A DNA stretch of 64,000 nt from Streptomyces sp. NBC_01717 (GCF_036248255.1 NZ_CP109178.1:682001-746000); one strand, 5' to 3'; positions 26,489-36,194 are shown, numbered from the stretch's first letter. The notes: a model not told the origin generated them from the letters alone. A program made the numbers and translations.

Positions 26489-27735
26489 GCGGTCTCCACT
26501 CCGTCGAGGACCTGTTGCGCTCGCTGGCGCCGCAGGTTCTCGGCGTGCTCGTGCGGCGGATGGGGGACTTCGACGCGTGCGAGGACGCCGTGCAGGAAGC
26601 CCTCATCGCCGCCGCCCGGCATTGGCCCGAAGACGGTGTACCCGGCAATCCGCGCGGCTGGCTGCTGCAGACCGCGACGCGGCGATACATCGACCAGGTA
26701 CGCAGTGAGCAGGCGCGGCAACGGCGCGAGGAGCGCATGGCCCAGGAACCCGCCGCAGGCAGCGTCCCCGCCGGCGACGACACGCTCATGCTTCTGTTCA
26801 TGTGCTGCCATCCCGCACTCACACCCGCCTCGGCGATCGCACTGACGCTGCGGGCGGTCGGTGGCCTGGCCACCTCCGAGATCGCGGGCGCCTACCTGGT
26901 GCCGGAGGCGACCATGGCGCAGCGCATCAGCCGGGCCAAGCAGCGTGTCAAGGCAGCGGGCCCCGGGTTCGAGGTCCCCGAGCCCGGGGCGAAAGGCTGG
27001 GCGACGCGGCTGCGTTCCGTCCTGCACGTGCTGTACCTGATGTTCAACGAGGGCTACGCCACCACGTGTGGCCCCGCACTGCACCGCGCCGACCTGTCCG
27101 GTGAGGCCATCAGGCTGGCCAGACAGGTACACCGGATCCTTCCCGGCGAGGCCGAAGCAACCGGGCTGCTGGCCCTTATGCTGCTGACCGAGGCCCGCCG
27201 CCCCGCCCGAACCAGCACGGACGGGGACCTGGTGCCTCTGACCGAGCAGGACCGCACTCGCTGGGACCGCCGCCTCATCGGCGAAGGCGCCGCACTGCTC
27301 GCCACGACGATCGGCGGCGGACCACCTGGCGAATACCGGCTGCAGGCAGCCATCGCAGCCGTCCACGACGACGCCGCACACGCCAAGGACACCGACTGGC
27401 CACAGATCCTCGGCCTGTACGGACTGCTCGAAAACGTAGCGGCCAGCCCGGTGGTCACCCTCAACAGGACAGTCCCGGTCGCGATGGTCGAAGGCCCGGG
27501 TGCCGCACTCGCGCTTCTCGACGAACTCGACACCGACAACGGACCGCTCCACGGCCACCACCGTGTGCACGCCGTGCGGGCACACCTGCTCGAGATGGCG
27601 GGCGACATCCCATCCGCGCTCGTCCACTACCGTGCCGCGGCGGCCCGCACCACCAGCACTCCTGAACAGCGTTACCTGACCGCGAAAGCCGCCCGGCTGC
27701 ACCACCATACGCGCACGAGCCCCAACTGCGATTGA
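26485..27735 (+). CDS. ECF42-type RNA polymerase sigma factor
   Basis: A 416-residue sigma factor with a long C-terminal extension. Region sigma-2: VEDLLRSLAPQVLGVLVRRMGDFDACEDAVQEAL and NPRGWLLQTATRRYID (read in pieces). Region sigma-4: LTLRAVGGLATSEIAGAYLVPEATMAQRISRAKQR. The extra ~230 residues (HVLYLMFNEGYATT, LTEARRPARTSTDGDLVPL) form the TPR-like C-terminal domain characteristic of ECF42, which replaces an anti-sigma factor and is thought to control activity. GTG 26485 overlaps the stop of the DGPF gene, so the two are coupled. Confidence 0.9.
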   Translation: MSGLHSVEDLLRSLAPQVLGVLVRRMGDFDACEDAVQEALIAAARHWPEDGVPGNPRGWLLQTATRRYIDQVRSEQARQRREERMAQEPAAGSVPAGDDTLMLLFMCCHPALTPASAIALTLRAVGGLATSEIAGAYLVPEATMAQRISRAKQRVKAAGPGFEVPEPGAKGWATRLRSVLHVLYLMFNEGYATTCGPALHRADLSGEAIRLARQVHRILPGEAEATGLLALMLLTEARRPARTSTDGDLVPLTEQDRTRWDRRLIGEGAALLATTIGGGPPGEYRLQAAIAAVHDDAAHAKDTDWPQILGLYGLLENVAASPVVTLNRTVPVAMVEGPGAALALLDELDTDNGPLHGHHRVHAVRAHLLEMAGDIPSALVHYRAAAARTTSTPEQRYLTAKAARLHHHTRTSPNCD

Positions 27736-27832
27736 GCGCCCCAGTTGACCTGCCTGAACACGACAGTTGACTCCGAACTCTCCGTCGGATTTCCGCCAGC
27801 AGCGCATGCCCGGCAGCGCCACGATGAATGGC

Positions 27833-28336
27833 ATGACCAGCACCTATCAACCGCGGCCCATCACCCCCACCGCCCTGAAGGAGCTCCGCGTCCGCGACGA
27901 CGCCGGGCATCCGATGTACCCGTACGTGGACGAGGAAGGCGGCGCTCCGCTCCGCTGCTGCCTGCGGCTCAGCGTCGTAGGTGACCGGATCGCCCTCGTC
28001 TCGTACGCCCCGCTGCGTCGCTGGGCGGCCCACACGGGTGCCGAGCCCGGGGCGTACGACGAGCAGGGTCCGGTCTTCATACACGCCCAGGACTGCGGCG
28101 GTCCGGCCCCGGACGGCACCGGCTACCCCTGGGCCCGCCCCGGCGCTCTCCGTGCGTTCCGCCGCTACGACAACCGAGGGCGCATCATCGGCGGCCGCAT
28201 GGTGGAGCTGCCCGACGACGCCGACGCATCCTTCGACCGCGCCTTCACCGAAGCCTTCTCGGACCCGGATACCGCCCAGGTCCACGTGCGAGCTGTCGAA
28301 TACGGCTGCTACCACTTCCGCGTGGACCGACCCTGA
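27833..28336 (+). CDS. DUF1203-family protein
   Basis: 167 residues from MTSTYQPRPITPTALKELR. Motifs CLRLSVVGDRIALVSYAPL, GPVFIHAQDCGG and RRYDNRGRIIGGRMVELPDD fit the DUF1203 family (small soluble proteins with conserved Cys and His). The frame is open further upstream, but this start matches the family's usual N-terminus; ATG 27824 is a close alternative. Function unknown. It is 97 bp from the sigma gene, so read-through is possible. Confidence 0.8.
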   Translation: MTSTYQPRPITPTALKELRVRDDAGHPMYPYVDEEGGAPLRCCLRLSVVGDRIALVSYAPLRRWAAHTGAEPGAYDEQGPVFIHAQDCGGPAPDGTGYPWARPGALRAFRRYDNRGRIIGGRMVELPDDADASFDRAFTEAFSDPDTAQVHVRAVEYGCYHFRVDRP

Positions 28337-28378
28337 CTGTCTCAGGGGCGGACCGTCGGCCACGTCGGGGCCCGCCCC

Positions 28379-28549
28379 TCACGCCTCCGAACGACCGGGT
28401 GCCCACGACACCACCTTCTCGATCACGATCCCGCCCTTCCTGACCGTCCGCAGTCGTCCACCGGGCTCCTCCCTCGCCTCCACCAGGACCCGCATTGTCA
28501 CTACGAGGACAAGCCCGCCGAGCAGCCCGACTGTGGCTTGGCGCTTCAT
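28379..28549 (-). CDS. Small one-helix membrane protein (hypothetical)
   Basis: 56 residues: MKRQATVGLLGGLVLVVTMRVLVEAREEPG, one N-terminal hydrophobic segment, then a basic tail with KGGIVIEKVVSW. The open frame continues upstream to 28792, but the added part is Pro/Arg-rich and non-protein-like. There is no strong ribosome-binding site. It may be a tail-anchored-like or signal-anchored peptide. It is convergent with the DUF1203 gene. Moderately uncertain. Confidence 0.45.
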   Translation of the reverse strand: MKRQATVGLLGGLVLVVTMRVLVEAREEPGGRLRTVRKGGIVIEKVVSWAPGRSEA

Positions 28550-29080
28550 CTGGCGAGTGAGCGGTTGACCTGGCGGGACCGAGCGCTCCAGCCGGTGAGC
28601 GAGTTGATCTCTGTCTGGCGACGGTGCCTGCGGATGTCGATGCAGAGTGCATGACGACACCCCGACACGTGAGCCCTGTGGGCTCGTGCGCCATGACCCC
28701 GGGTGGGTTGGGCTGCGGCGTCTCGGTCGATCGGGCGGTGAGAGCTTGCGTGTGGGGGCGAGATCAGTTTTCTCGCCAACCACAACGCTCAACTCGCCAA
28801 CCGAACCACGGGATGCTCATCAGGTGCCTCGGGCGGCGCCGGGTCGACCGGGCCGGTGAGCGAACCGGGCACCGGCCCCGACGTCCACCCGCCGGACGCT
28901 TCGTCCAGCACCGCACGAGTCGATGGGCGCAGCGCGGTCATCAGCTCCAGCCTGCCGCGACGAAACTCGGTGGAGAGTCTGTCGCGGCAGGCCTCGGAGA
29001 CGGGGCACGGAGTCGACGGAGCCGATGGGGGCCATGGCGTACGACTCCGCCGACGTGTCGACGCCGTACCGCCGGATCCG
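28550..29080. other. 530-bp stretch with a coding-like remnant
   Basis: No intact gene. On the minus strand, from about 28980 down to a TGA at 28789-28791, one frame reads as a plausible protein tail (EACRDRLSTEF, LELMTALRPSTRAVLDEA, DEHPVVRLAS) but has no good start. A decayed gene or a short unannotated protein is possible. Confidence 0.3.
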
Positions 29081-30274
29081 TCAGGCCGTGTGCAGCGTCA
29101 GCCCGTACCGGTTGAGGATCTCGTTGATCGGCTGGTGCCAGGTCTCACCGCCACTGCTGCAGTTGCCCCAGCCGCCCGAAGTGACGCCCTGTGCCTGGTC
29201 ACCGCTGATGAACGAGCCGCCCGAGTCGCCCGGCTCGGCGCACACGCTCGTCTTGGTCATCTGATAGACGGCGCCCTGGCTGTAGTTGACGGTCTCGTTC
29301 GTCGCCAGCACATTCCCGCAGTGCCAGTGGGATGTGGAGCCGGAGCGGCAGATCGAGGCGCCGATGGGGGCCTCCGCGGAGCCGCGGACCAACTGGTCGG
29401 AGACCGTGCCCCAGCCGAGGACCACCGGCACGGTCCACCAGCCGCTGCCCACGCTGACCCAGGCGTAGTCGTCGCCCGGGAAGGAGGACCCTTGGAAGTT
29501 GCCGATGTACGAGCCGTCCCATCCGCTGACCCCGGCGCCCGCCTGACCGCAGTGACCGGCCGTGACGAAACCGCCGTACACGGAGAAGCCGATGGAACAC
29601 CGCACGTTGCCCGTGTAGTACGGGTCGCCGCCGACCGTCCCGGCGGCGAAGGTCTTCGGCGCCTCGGCGGTCCGCTGCACGAGCACCGGTCCGACCTTGC
29701 GGGCCTGCTCCACGAACGCGCGGACATCGTTGTCATCCTCCGACGACGCAACGACGTTCACCACGACCCGGCTGGCCTTCGGGTCGACGTGCCAGCTCGC
29801 GACACCATCGGGCGCGGAAAGCGAGTCGAGCCGCGCTTTGGCCGCATCGAGCCGACGCGCACTGTGGTCCACCAGCCGAACTGCCGCACCCGTCGCGCGT
29901 ACCGCACCGGCCTTCTTGTCGCTGGTGACGGCGACCGTGAGCTTGCCCGTTGCCGGATCGAACCAGGAACCGCCGTACGACGGTCCCGCCGCCCGTCGAG
30001 CCTTTCCCTGTACGGCCGTTGCCGTCCGCTCCGCGGTCAGGCGCGCCTTTGCCTGACTTGCCGTCAGACCCAGGTCCTTCTGCATCGCGGACAGCAGGCC
30101 GGCCGAGGCCGGCGCCTTGGCGGTGGAAGCGGAGGTGAAGCTGGAGGTGGTCGTGGATGCGGATGCCATGGAAGGGGCGTCCGCGGCGGAGGCGGGGGCG
30201 ACACCGGCCGTCGCCCAGGCTCCGAGCAGAAGTATGGCGGACAGACCGGTGCGTAACGCTGTCGTACGTCTCAA
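29081..30274 (-). CDS. Secreted S1-family serine protease (streptogrisin type)
   Basis: A 397-residue preproenzyme. Signal peptide ~1-30 (LSAILLLGAWATAGVAPASA), alpha-lytic-type propeptide to ~210, then a mature ~187-residue chymotrypsin-fold protease. Catalytic triad: His 241 (TAGHCG), Asp 269 (GDDYAW) and Ser 351 (EPGDSGGSF). Cys pairs C226/C242 and others fit streptogrisin disulfides. The start is TTG 30274 with AGAAGGG upstream. Codon 7 is TTA, so translation should depend on the bldA leucyl-tRNA. A perfect palindrome at 30342-30357 lies in the promoter region. An extracellular nutrient protease coupled to development is inferred. Confidence 0.92.
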   Translation of the reverse strand: MRRTTALRTGLSAILLLGAWATAGVAPASAADAPSMASASTTTSSFTSASTAKAPASAGLLSAMQKDLGLTASQAKARLTAERTATAVQGKARRAAGPSYGGSWFDPATGKLTVAVTSDKKAGAVRATGAAVRLVDHSARRLDAAKARLDSLSAPDGVASWHVDPKASRVVVNVVASSEDDNDVRAFVEQARKVGPVLVQRTAEAPKTFAAGTVGGDPYYTGNVRCSIGFSVYGGFVTAGHCGQAGAGVSGWDGSYIGNFQGSSFPGDDYAWVSVGSGWWTVPVVLGWGTVSDQLVRGSAEAPIGASICRSGSTSHWHCGNVLATNETVNYSQGAVYQMTKTSVCAEPGDSGGSFISGDQAQGVTSGGWGNCSSGGETWHQPINEILNRYGLTLHTA

Positions 30275-30341
30275 GGGAATGGACCCTTCTGTTGTTCCGG
30301 CATTGGTGGGGGAGGAACAGCAGACGTCCGAGACCTCTCAC

Positions 30342-30357
30342 CTGAGAGCGCTCTCAG
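30342..30357. promoter_or_regulatory. LacI-type palindrome upstream of protease
   Basis: CTGAGAGCGCTCTCAG is a 16-bp perfect palindrome with the central GAGCGCTC of LacI/CebR-type operators known in Streptomyces glycan-utilisation genes. It is 68 bp upstream of the TTG start, in the expected promoter region. Binding by a LacI-family repressor is inferred. Confidence 0.6.
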
Positions 30358-30435
30358 AGTGTGCCGCGACAGACTGTAATGCAGCACCATCGTCAGGTCC
30401 ATGCCAATGACGGCGAAGGTGTGCGCCCGGCTGTT

Positions 30436-30478
30436 CAGGCTCTCGTCGCCGGGCAGTTGCGTCGGCGACGAGAGCCTG
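30436..30478 (-). terminator. Strong hairpin after the sugar ABC operon
   Basis: CAGGCTCTCGTCGCCG (30436-30451) pairs perfectly over 16 bp with 30463-30478, loop 11 nt, 50 bp downstream of the permease stop. It separates the ABC operon from the protease promoter. Confidence 0.8.
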
Positions 30479-30528
30479 CGGGTCGCTGGTTGTGCGTGCG
30501 GGGGTGACCTTCCGAGTGACAGGGCCGG

Positions 30529-31764
30529 TCAGGAGCCCGCTTTGCGCTTGTTGTAGACGTCGAACCCGACCGCGGCAAGCAGGACAAAGCCCTTGATGAC
30601 CTGCTGGTAGTCGGTGCCGATGCCCACCAGCGACATCCCGTTGTTGAGTACGCCGAGCACCAGGCCGCCGATGATGGCGCCGAACACCGTGCCGACGCCG
30701 CCGCTCATCGAGGCGCCGCCGATGAACGCGGCGGCGATGGCCTCCAGTTCGAAGTTGGTACCGGCCTGAGGGACGCCTGCATTGAGGCGGGCCGCGTAGA
30801 CGACGCCGGCGAGGGCGGCGAGCACCCCCATGTTCACGAAGACCAGGAACGTGACGCGCTGGTCCTTCACCCCGGACAACTTCGCTGCTGCCCGGTTGCC
30901 ACCGAGCGCGTACACATGGCGCCCGACGATCGCGTTGCGCATGACGTAGCCGAAGCCCATGAGCAGTACGGCGAGCAGGAGCAGGACGACCGGGACGCCG
31001 CGGTAGCTGGCCAGGGTCATGGTGAAGGCGAGGACCGCCGCGCCCATGGCCACGCACTTGGCGAGGAAGAGATTCCTGGGCAGGACGTCGAGTCCGTACC
31101 GCTGTTGCCGCCGCCGGTCACGGACCTCCTGGATCAGGGCGAAGGCCAGGAGTGCGAGGCCCATGAGAAGGGTGAGATTGTGATAGTTGGTGTGCGGACC
31201 GACCTCCGGGAGGTAGCCGGTGGATATCTTCTGGAAGCCTTCAGGGAACGGGCCGAGCGAGCGGCTGCCGAGGAGGATCTGGGTGCCGCCACGGAAGAGC
31301 AGCATCCCGGCCAGCGTGACGATGAACGACGGGATTCCGACGTACGCGATCCAGAAGCCCTGCCAGGCTCCGGCGACCGCTCCGACGACGAGGGCGAGGA
31401 CCAGGGCGAGGACCCATGGCACATCCTGCTCGACCATCATCACGGCGCAGGCGGCGGAGACGAAGGCGGCCAGCGAGCCGACCGACAGATCGATGTGGCC
31501 GGCGATGATGACGATCATCATGCCGATGGCCAGGACGAGGATGTAGCTGTTCTGGAGCACCAGATTGGTGACGTTGTTCGGCTTGAGAAGGACGCCGTCG
31601 GTCCATATCTCGAAGAGCACGACGATCAGTCCGAGGGCGATGAGCATCCCGTACTGGCGCATGTTGCGGCGGGCCGCGTCCAGGAGGAGGGTGCCGGTGG
31701 TCGCGGGCGCTGCCGCTGTGGCCGGCGTCGGGCGCTGCGGGGTCTCGGTAGGGGCCTGGGACAT
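30529..31764 (-). CDS. mmsB: Multiple-monosaccharide ABC transporter permease
   Basis: A 411-residue inner-membrane permease of the BPD_transp_2 family with about 10-12 hydrophobic segments. Diagnostic: GMMIVIIAGHIDLSVGS and GGNRAAAKLSGV, followed by IAAAFIGGASMSGGVGTVFGA. This is the membrane part of a CUT2 sugar importer of the XylH/GguB type. The start is 6 bp from the stop of the ATPase gene. Length and the split second half (EVRDRRRQQRYGL insertion) fit the MmsB group. It ends in KRKAGS. It is third in the binding protein-ATPase-permease operon. Confidence 0.92.
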   Translation of the reverse strand: MSQAPTETPQRPTPATAAAPATTGTLLLDAARRNMRQYGMLIALGLIVVLFEIWTDGVLLKPNNVTNLVLQNSYILVLAIGMMIVIIAGHIDLSVGSLAAFVSAACAVMMVEQDVPWVLALVLALVVGAVAGAWQGFWIAYVGIPSFIVTLAGMLLFRGGTQILLGSRSLGPFPEGFQKISTGYLPEVGPHTNYHNLTLLMGLALLAFALIQEVRDRRRQQRYGLDVLPRNLFLAKCVAMGAAVLAFTMTLASYRGVPVVLLLLAVLLMGFGYVMRNAIVGRHVYALGGNRAAAKLSGVKDQRVTFLVFVNMGVLAALAGVVYAARLNAGVPQAGTNFELEAIAAAFIGGASMSGGVGTVFGAIIGGLVLGVLNNGMSLVGIGTDYQQVIKGFVLLAAVGFDVYNKRKAGS

Positions 31765-31770
31765 TTCCTG

Positions 31771-33312
31771 CTACCTCTTGTCGCTGGTCATATGGCGCAT
31801 CAGGACCTCCTGGGTGGCCTCCGCGCGCGGGACTTCGCCGGTGATCCGGCCGGCCGACATGGTGTAGATGCGGTCGCACATGCCGAGGAGTTCGGGCAGT
31901 TCGGAGGAGATCAGCACAACTGCCCTGCCTTCTGCGGCGAGCCGGTCGATGACGGTGTAGATCTCGTACTTGGCGCCTACATCGATGCCGCGGGTCGGTT
32001 CGTCGAGGATCAGCACGTCGGGTCCGGCGAAGATCCACTTGCTGAGGGCGACCTTCTGCTGGTTGCCGCCGGAGAGCCGGCCGACCTGCTCGAAGACGGT
32101 CGGGGCCTTGATGTTCATGGACTTGCGGTACGACTCCGCGACCCGGGTCTCCTCGTGCTCGTCGACGACGCCGCGCCGCGCCACCTTGCCCAGGGCGCTG
32201 AGGGTGATGTTGCGGCCGATGGTGTCGATGATGTTGAGGCCGTACTGCTTGCGGTCCTCGGTGACGTAGGCGATGCCGTGCCGCACGGCCTCCGGGACGG
32301 TGCGGGTACGGATCTCTTGTCCGTCCTTGAAGACCTTGCCGCTGATGTTGTGGCCGTAGGTGCGCCCGAAGACGCTCATGGCCAGTTCGGTGCGTCCCGC
32401 GCCCATCAGGCCGGCAATGCCGACGATCTCGCCCCGCCGGGCCTCGACCCGGGCGTGGTCGACGACCTTGCGGTGCTGGTCGATGGGGTGGTGCACGGTC
32501 CAGTCGCGGATCTCCAGGGCAGGGTGGGCGCCCGGATCACCCTCGTACCTGGTCCGTTCGGGGAAGCGGTGGTCGAGGTCGCGTCCGACCATGCCGCGGA
32601 TGATGCGGTCCTCGGTGGTCGCCTCGGCGTGCACGTCGAGAGTCTCGACGGTGCGGCCGTCGCGGATGACGGTGACCGAGTCGGCGACCGCCGCGATCTC
32701 CCCCAGCTTGTGCGAGATGATGATCGAGGAGATCCCCTGACCCTTCAGCTCCTTGATGAGGCTGATGAGCTGGGCGCTGTCCTCGTCGTTGAGTGCGGCG
32801 GTCGGTTCGTCGAGGATCAGCAGTTCGACCTTCTTGGCGAGGGCCTTGGCGATCTCGACGAGCTGCTGTTTGCCGACTCCGATGTCCGCGACCCTGGTCT
32901 GCGGGTGCTCACGCAGCCCGACGCGTTCCAGGAGGGCGGCGGCGTGTCGCAGTGTCTCGTTCCAGCTGATGAAGCCGTGGCTGGCGTGTTCGTTGCCGAG
33001 GAAGATGTTCTCCGCGATGGAGAGGTACGGCACCAGGGCGAGTTCCTGGTGAATGATCACGATGCCGCGTGCCTCACTGGCACGGATGTCCTTGAACGCA
33101 CAGCGCTCGCCGCGGAATCGGATCTCGCCCTCGTAGCTTCCGTGCGGGTGCACTCCGCTGAGGACCTTCATCAGGGTCGACTTGCCGGCGCCGTTCTCCC
33201 CGCAGAGGGCGTGTACCTCGCCCTCCGCGACGGTCAGGGAGACATCCGAGAGCGCCTTGACGCCGGGGAAGGTCTTGACGATGGACCGCATTTCGAGGAC
33301 TGGGGCGGTCAT
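31771..33312 (-). CDS. mmsA: Multiple-monosaccharide ABC transporter ATP-binding protein
   Basis: A 513-residue protein with two fused ATPase domains, standard for CUT2 importers. First half: Walker [11 protein letters not shown], Walker [12 protein letters not shown]. Second half: degenerate Walker [12 protein letters not shown], then signature LSGGNQQKV and Walker [15 protein letters not shown]. It powers uptake of a monosaccharide from the binding protein. Its ATG overlaps the binding-protein stop (ATGA), so the two are translationally coupled. Confidence 0.93.
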   Translation of the reverse strand: MTAPVLEMRSIVKTFPGVKALSDVSLTVAEGEVHALCGENGAGKSTLMKVLSGVHPHGSYEGEIRFRGERCAFKDIRASEARGIVIIHQELALVPYLSIAENIFLGNEHASHGFISWNETLRHAAALLERVGLREHPQTRVADIGVGKQQLVEIAKALAKKVELLILDEPTAALNDEDSAQLISLIKELKGQGISSIIISHKLGEIAAVADSVTVIRDGRTVETLDVHAEATTEDRIIRGMVGRDLDHRFPERTRYEGDPGAHPALEIRDWTVHHPIDQHRKVVDHARVEARRGEIVGIAGLMGAGRTELAMSVFGRTYGHNISGKVFKDGQEIRTRTVPEAVRHGIAYVTEDRKQYGLNIIDTIGRNITLSALGKVARRGVVDEHEETRVAESYRKSMNIKAPTVFEQVGRLSGGNQQKVALSKWIFAGPDVLILDEPTRGIDVGAKYEIYTVIDRLAAEGRAVVLISSELPELLGMCDRIYTMSAGRITGEVPRAEATQEVLMRHMTSDKR

Positions 33313-34424
33313 CGGAGGTCGCTCTCCTTGATGTAGCCCGAGTCGACCAGCTCCGCCTGGTAGTTGGTCTTGTCGACACTGACCGGGTCCAGGAGGAAGG
33401 ACGGCACGACGCGCTTCTCGTTGTTGTACGTCGTGGTGTCGTTGACCTCGGGCTTCTTGTCGTGGAGTACGGCGTCGGCCATCTGGACCGCCTGCTTGGC
33501 CAGGGCCCGGGTGTCCTTGTACACGGTCTGGGTCTGCTGTCCCGCAATGATCGACTTCACGGAGGCGACCTCGGCGTCCTGGCCGGTGACGACCGGGTAG
33601 GGCTTCGACTTGGTGCCGTAGCCGTCCGATTTGAGCGCCGAGATGATGCCGATGGAGATGCCGTCGTACGGGGAGAGCACGGCGTCCACTTCGGCCGACG
33701 AGTAGGCGCTGGTCAGCAGGTCGTCCATGCGCTTCTGCGCGGTGCCGCCGTCCCAGCGCAGGGTGGTGATCTGGTCAAGCTTCGTCTGCTTGCTGCGGAT
33801 GACGAGCTGCTTCTTGTCGATGTACGGCTTGAGGGTCTTCCAGGCGCCCTGGAAGAAGTAGCGCGTGTTGTTGTCGTCGGGCGATCCTGCGAACAGTTCG
33901 ATGTTGAAGGGCCCCTTCCCGGAGCCGGACTTCAGGCCGAGCTTGTCGACGATGTAACCGGCCTGGAGTTCGCCGACCTTTTCGTTGTCGAAGGAGGCGT
34001 AGTAGTCGACGTCCGGGCTGCCGAGGATGAGCCGGTCGTAGGAGATGACCTTGATGTTCTGCTCCCCCGCCTGCCGCAGGACGTCGCTCAGCGCGCGGCC
34101 GTCGATCGCCGCAACGACCAGGACGTCCACGCCCTTGGTGATCATGTTCTCGATCTGGGAGACCTGCTGGTCGACGTCGTCCTCGCCGTACTGCAGATCG
34201 GTCTTGTAGCCGAGCTTCTTGAACTCGGCGACCATGTTGCGGCCGTCGGCTATCCAACGCTCCGACGACTTCGTCGGCATGGCGATGCCGATGGTGGAAC
34301 CCTTGCCACCCCCCTTCTCCTCCTTGCTGCCACCGGCGCTGCTCTGCCCGCAGGCTGCAAGTGAGAGGGACAGCGCGACAGCTGTCAGGGCGACTGCTGC
34401 AGTACGTGTGCGGGTCGTGCGCAT
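33309..34424 (-). CDS. chvE: Sugar-binding lipoprotein (ChvE/MmsX-like)
   Basis: A 371-residue extracytoplasmic binding protein. Lipobox LAAC with Cys 25 as lipidation site; then [47 protein letters not shown], and [16 protein letters not shown], matching ChvE-like multiple-sugar binding proteins (Peripla_BP_4). It delivers aldoses to the MmsAB transporter. ATG 34424 is fixed by GGAGG 9 bases upstream; the longer frame is spurious. It is the first gene of the operon and is preceded by two similar 27-bp elements. Confidence 0.92.
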   Translation of the reverse strand: MRTTRTRTAAVALTAVALSLSLAACGQSSAGGSKEEKGGGKGSTIGIAMPTKSSERWIADGRNMVAEFKKLGYKTDLQYGEDDVDQQVSQIENMITKGVDVLVVAAIDGRALSDVLRQAGEQNIKVISYDRLILGSPDVDYYASFDNEKVGELQAGYIVDKLGLKSGSGKGPFNIELFAGSPDDNNTRYFFQGAWKTLKPYIDKKQLVIRSKQTKLDQITTLRWDGGTAQKRMDDLLTSAYSSAEVDAVLSPYDGISIGIISALKSDGYGTKSKPYPVVTGQDAEVASVKSIIAGQQTQTVYKDTRALAKQAVQMADAVLHDKKPEVNDTTTYNNEKRVVPSFLLDPVSVDKTNYQAELVDSGYIKESDLR

Positions 34425-34490
34425 GATCGATCCTCCGGAGTACGAGGGAAGCGGCGGGAGTTGGTCCGACAGGAGGTGGATCCCATCGGG

Positions 34491-34646
34491 CGTTCGGTAT
34501 ATCGGACAAGGTTCGAATCGCTGAGCGCGCCCATTCGTGACTGCCGGACGATCAGCCGACTCCCATGAGTGGCAAGGCGGTTGCTCCTGAGGCTCGCGCA
34601 ACTCCTATAGCTCCTAGGGCGTTCGATATTTCGTCAACCGTTCGAA
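34491..34646. promoter_or_regulatory. Paired 27-bp elements upstream of sugar operon
   Basis: Elements at 34491-34517 and 34620-34646 each read CGTTCG-R-TAT-W-TCG, 6 variable bases, then GTTCGAA (20 of 27 identical; second copy has CGTTCGAA). The spacing of 129 bp, near 12 helical turns, would allow looping. They lie 67-222 bp upstream of the binding-protein start and probably bind a sugar-responsive repressor (ROK or LacI type) not encoded here. Confidence 0.6.
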
Positions 34647-34910
34647 ATTCTGGCGTGACCGTAGTGAGGGGTCGGGGAGAGTGTCAATGGTTCGCGCACG
34701 CGCAACTGGGACAAGCAGGTAGCCGGAGCGGGTTTCGGCCGCTCCGAGGCCGGCTCGCATCGCTCCGGCGCAAGTGCTGGAGCCGGGCCCGGGAACTCCC
34801 CGTACAGCCTGGGAACCTATGCTGTCGTCAGGAACTCACAGCCGTCCTCAACTCCAACTCCGCCTCGGACAAGGCGGACCGTGCCGCACCTCCGCTCGGG
34901 AGCCATCACC

Positions 34911-36194
34911 ATGACCTCCTCCGCCGGCGACGCCTCCTGGACGAGGCTGTGGGCCGGCTCCCCGCACATCCCGCACGCGCCCCTCGACGACGCGACACGG
35001 CGGCACGCGGATCTCCCCGCAACGCTGCTTCCGGCCCCCGTCGGCATGCATCACCCGGCGATCTTCGAACCTGCCTTGAAACAGTTCGCCAACGCCTACC
35101 GGGCCGGGGAACCACACTTCGAGGATGCTGCGACGGGCCGGGCCTGGCACCGGGCGCGGCGGACCGTACTCGATATGGTGCTCGCGGCTGTCGCGGACGG
35201 TCCCTGGGCCCGCCATCTGGTGCTGCGCGGCAGCGTGTTGATGGCCACCTGGTTCGGTGATGCGGCCCGCGATCCGGGCGACCTGGACTTCCTCGTCGTA
35301 CCTCAGGACTGGGCCATGGACGGACCCCGGACCGCGGGTCTGTTCGACACGATCGCCCGGGACGCCGCGGCAGCCGCGCGCGGCGCCGTCCGGATCGACG
35401 CGGCCGCCATGGTGACCGAGAACATCTGGACGTACGACCGGGTTCCGGGCCGCCGCATGCTGCTGCCGTGGACTGCGGCGGGACTTCCCGGTGGCACCGT
35501 ACAGCTGGATGTGGTGTTCAACGAGACCCTGCCGGCCCCGGCCGAACTCACCGGGATCCGGCCACTGGGTGACGGTCCCGGCTGCCGGGTACCGGCCGTC
35601 TCCCCCGCTCTGTCGCTGGCCTGGAAGCTGCTGTGGCTGGTCACCGACGCCTATCCGCAGGGCAAGGACCTGTACGACGCGGTCCTGTTGGCGGAACACA
35701 CACCGCCGTCCTACGAACTGGTACGGGACGCCTTCGTACTCAGTGGTGCGGAGGGGGTGAGGCCGGCCGGTGCCTGGTGGCTCGACGAGCTGGACGTGGA
35801 GACCGGTTGGCGCCACTTCACAGCCGAACACCCCTGGGTCACGGAGGATGCGGCAAGCTGTCGGGAGCGCCTCGCCCGCACCCTCGGACCTCTGCTGGAG
35901 GCGGCGGAACGACCGGGAGAGGACGGCTACAGCCGGTGGGCCAGGTGGCTGCGGCCGCTGGTGGATTCCACCCGTGCCATGGCCGCCGACCACCCTGAGA
36001 CCGCCCTCGGGCATCTCTGCGCAGGCGGCAGGGACGGACTGACGGCTGCGATCGTGATCGTCCGCGAGATCGTGGGACGTGAGCGGCTCCGCCCGGAGGA
36101 CGCACTCGCCGCTGTCCTGACGGACGGGAACAGCTGGCGCTACTGGCGGGAGAACCCGGACGCCTGCCGCCGGGCCCTGGACGAGTTGCGATGA
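34911..36194 (+). CDS. AbiEii-like nucleotidyltransferase, orphan
   Basis: About 427 residues. The nucleotidyltransferase core is visible: LVLRGSVLMATWF with GS at ~107-108 and DPGDLDFLVV with the metal-binding DLD at ~124-126, followed by a region typical of the AbiEii/AbiGii toxin fold (VPAVSPALSLAWKLLWLVTDAYPQGKDLYDA). AbiEii proteins act as toxins in type IV toxin-antitoxin and abortive-infection systems. No AbiEi-type antitoxin lies next to it, so it may be a solitary regulator or housekeeping relative. ATG 34911 has GGGAG 8 bases upstream. Confidence 0.78.
   Translation: MTSSAGDASWTRLWAGSPHIPHAPLDDATRRHADLPATLLPAPVGMHHPAIFEPALKQFANAYRAGEPHFEDAATGRAWHRARRTVLDMVLAAVADGPWARHLVLRGSVLMATWFGDAARDPGDLDFLVVPQDWAMDGPRTAGLFDTIARDAAAAARGAVRIDAAAMVTENIWTYDRVPGRRMLLPWTAAGLPGGTVQLDVVFNETLPAPAELTGIRPLGDGPGCRVPAVSPALSLAWKLLWLVTDAYPQGKDLYDAVLLAEHTPPSYELVRDAFVLSGAEGVRPAGAWWLDELDVETGWRHFTAEHPWVTEDAASCRERLARTLGPLLEAAERPGEDGYSRWARWLRPLVDSTRAMAADHPETALGHLCAGGRDGLTAAIVIVREIVGRERLRPEDALAAVLTDGNSWRYWRENPDACRRALDELR

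Noticed and set aside
28856..30256. 466-codon plus-strand frame over the protease
   Set aside because: Antisense of the protease gene; no domain in the translation.
30916..33336. 806-codon plus-strand frame across the ABC genes
   Set aside because: Antisense to intact mmsB and mmsA, low-complexity Asp/Gly-rich translation without any domain.
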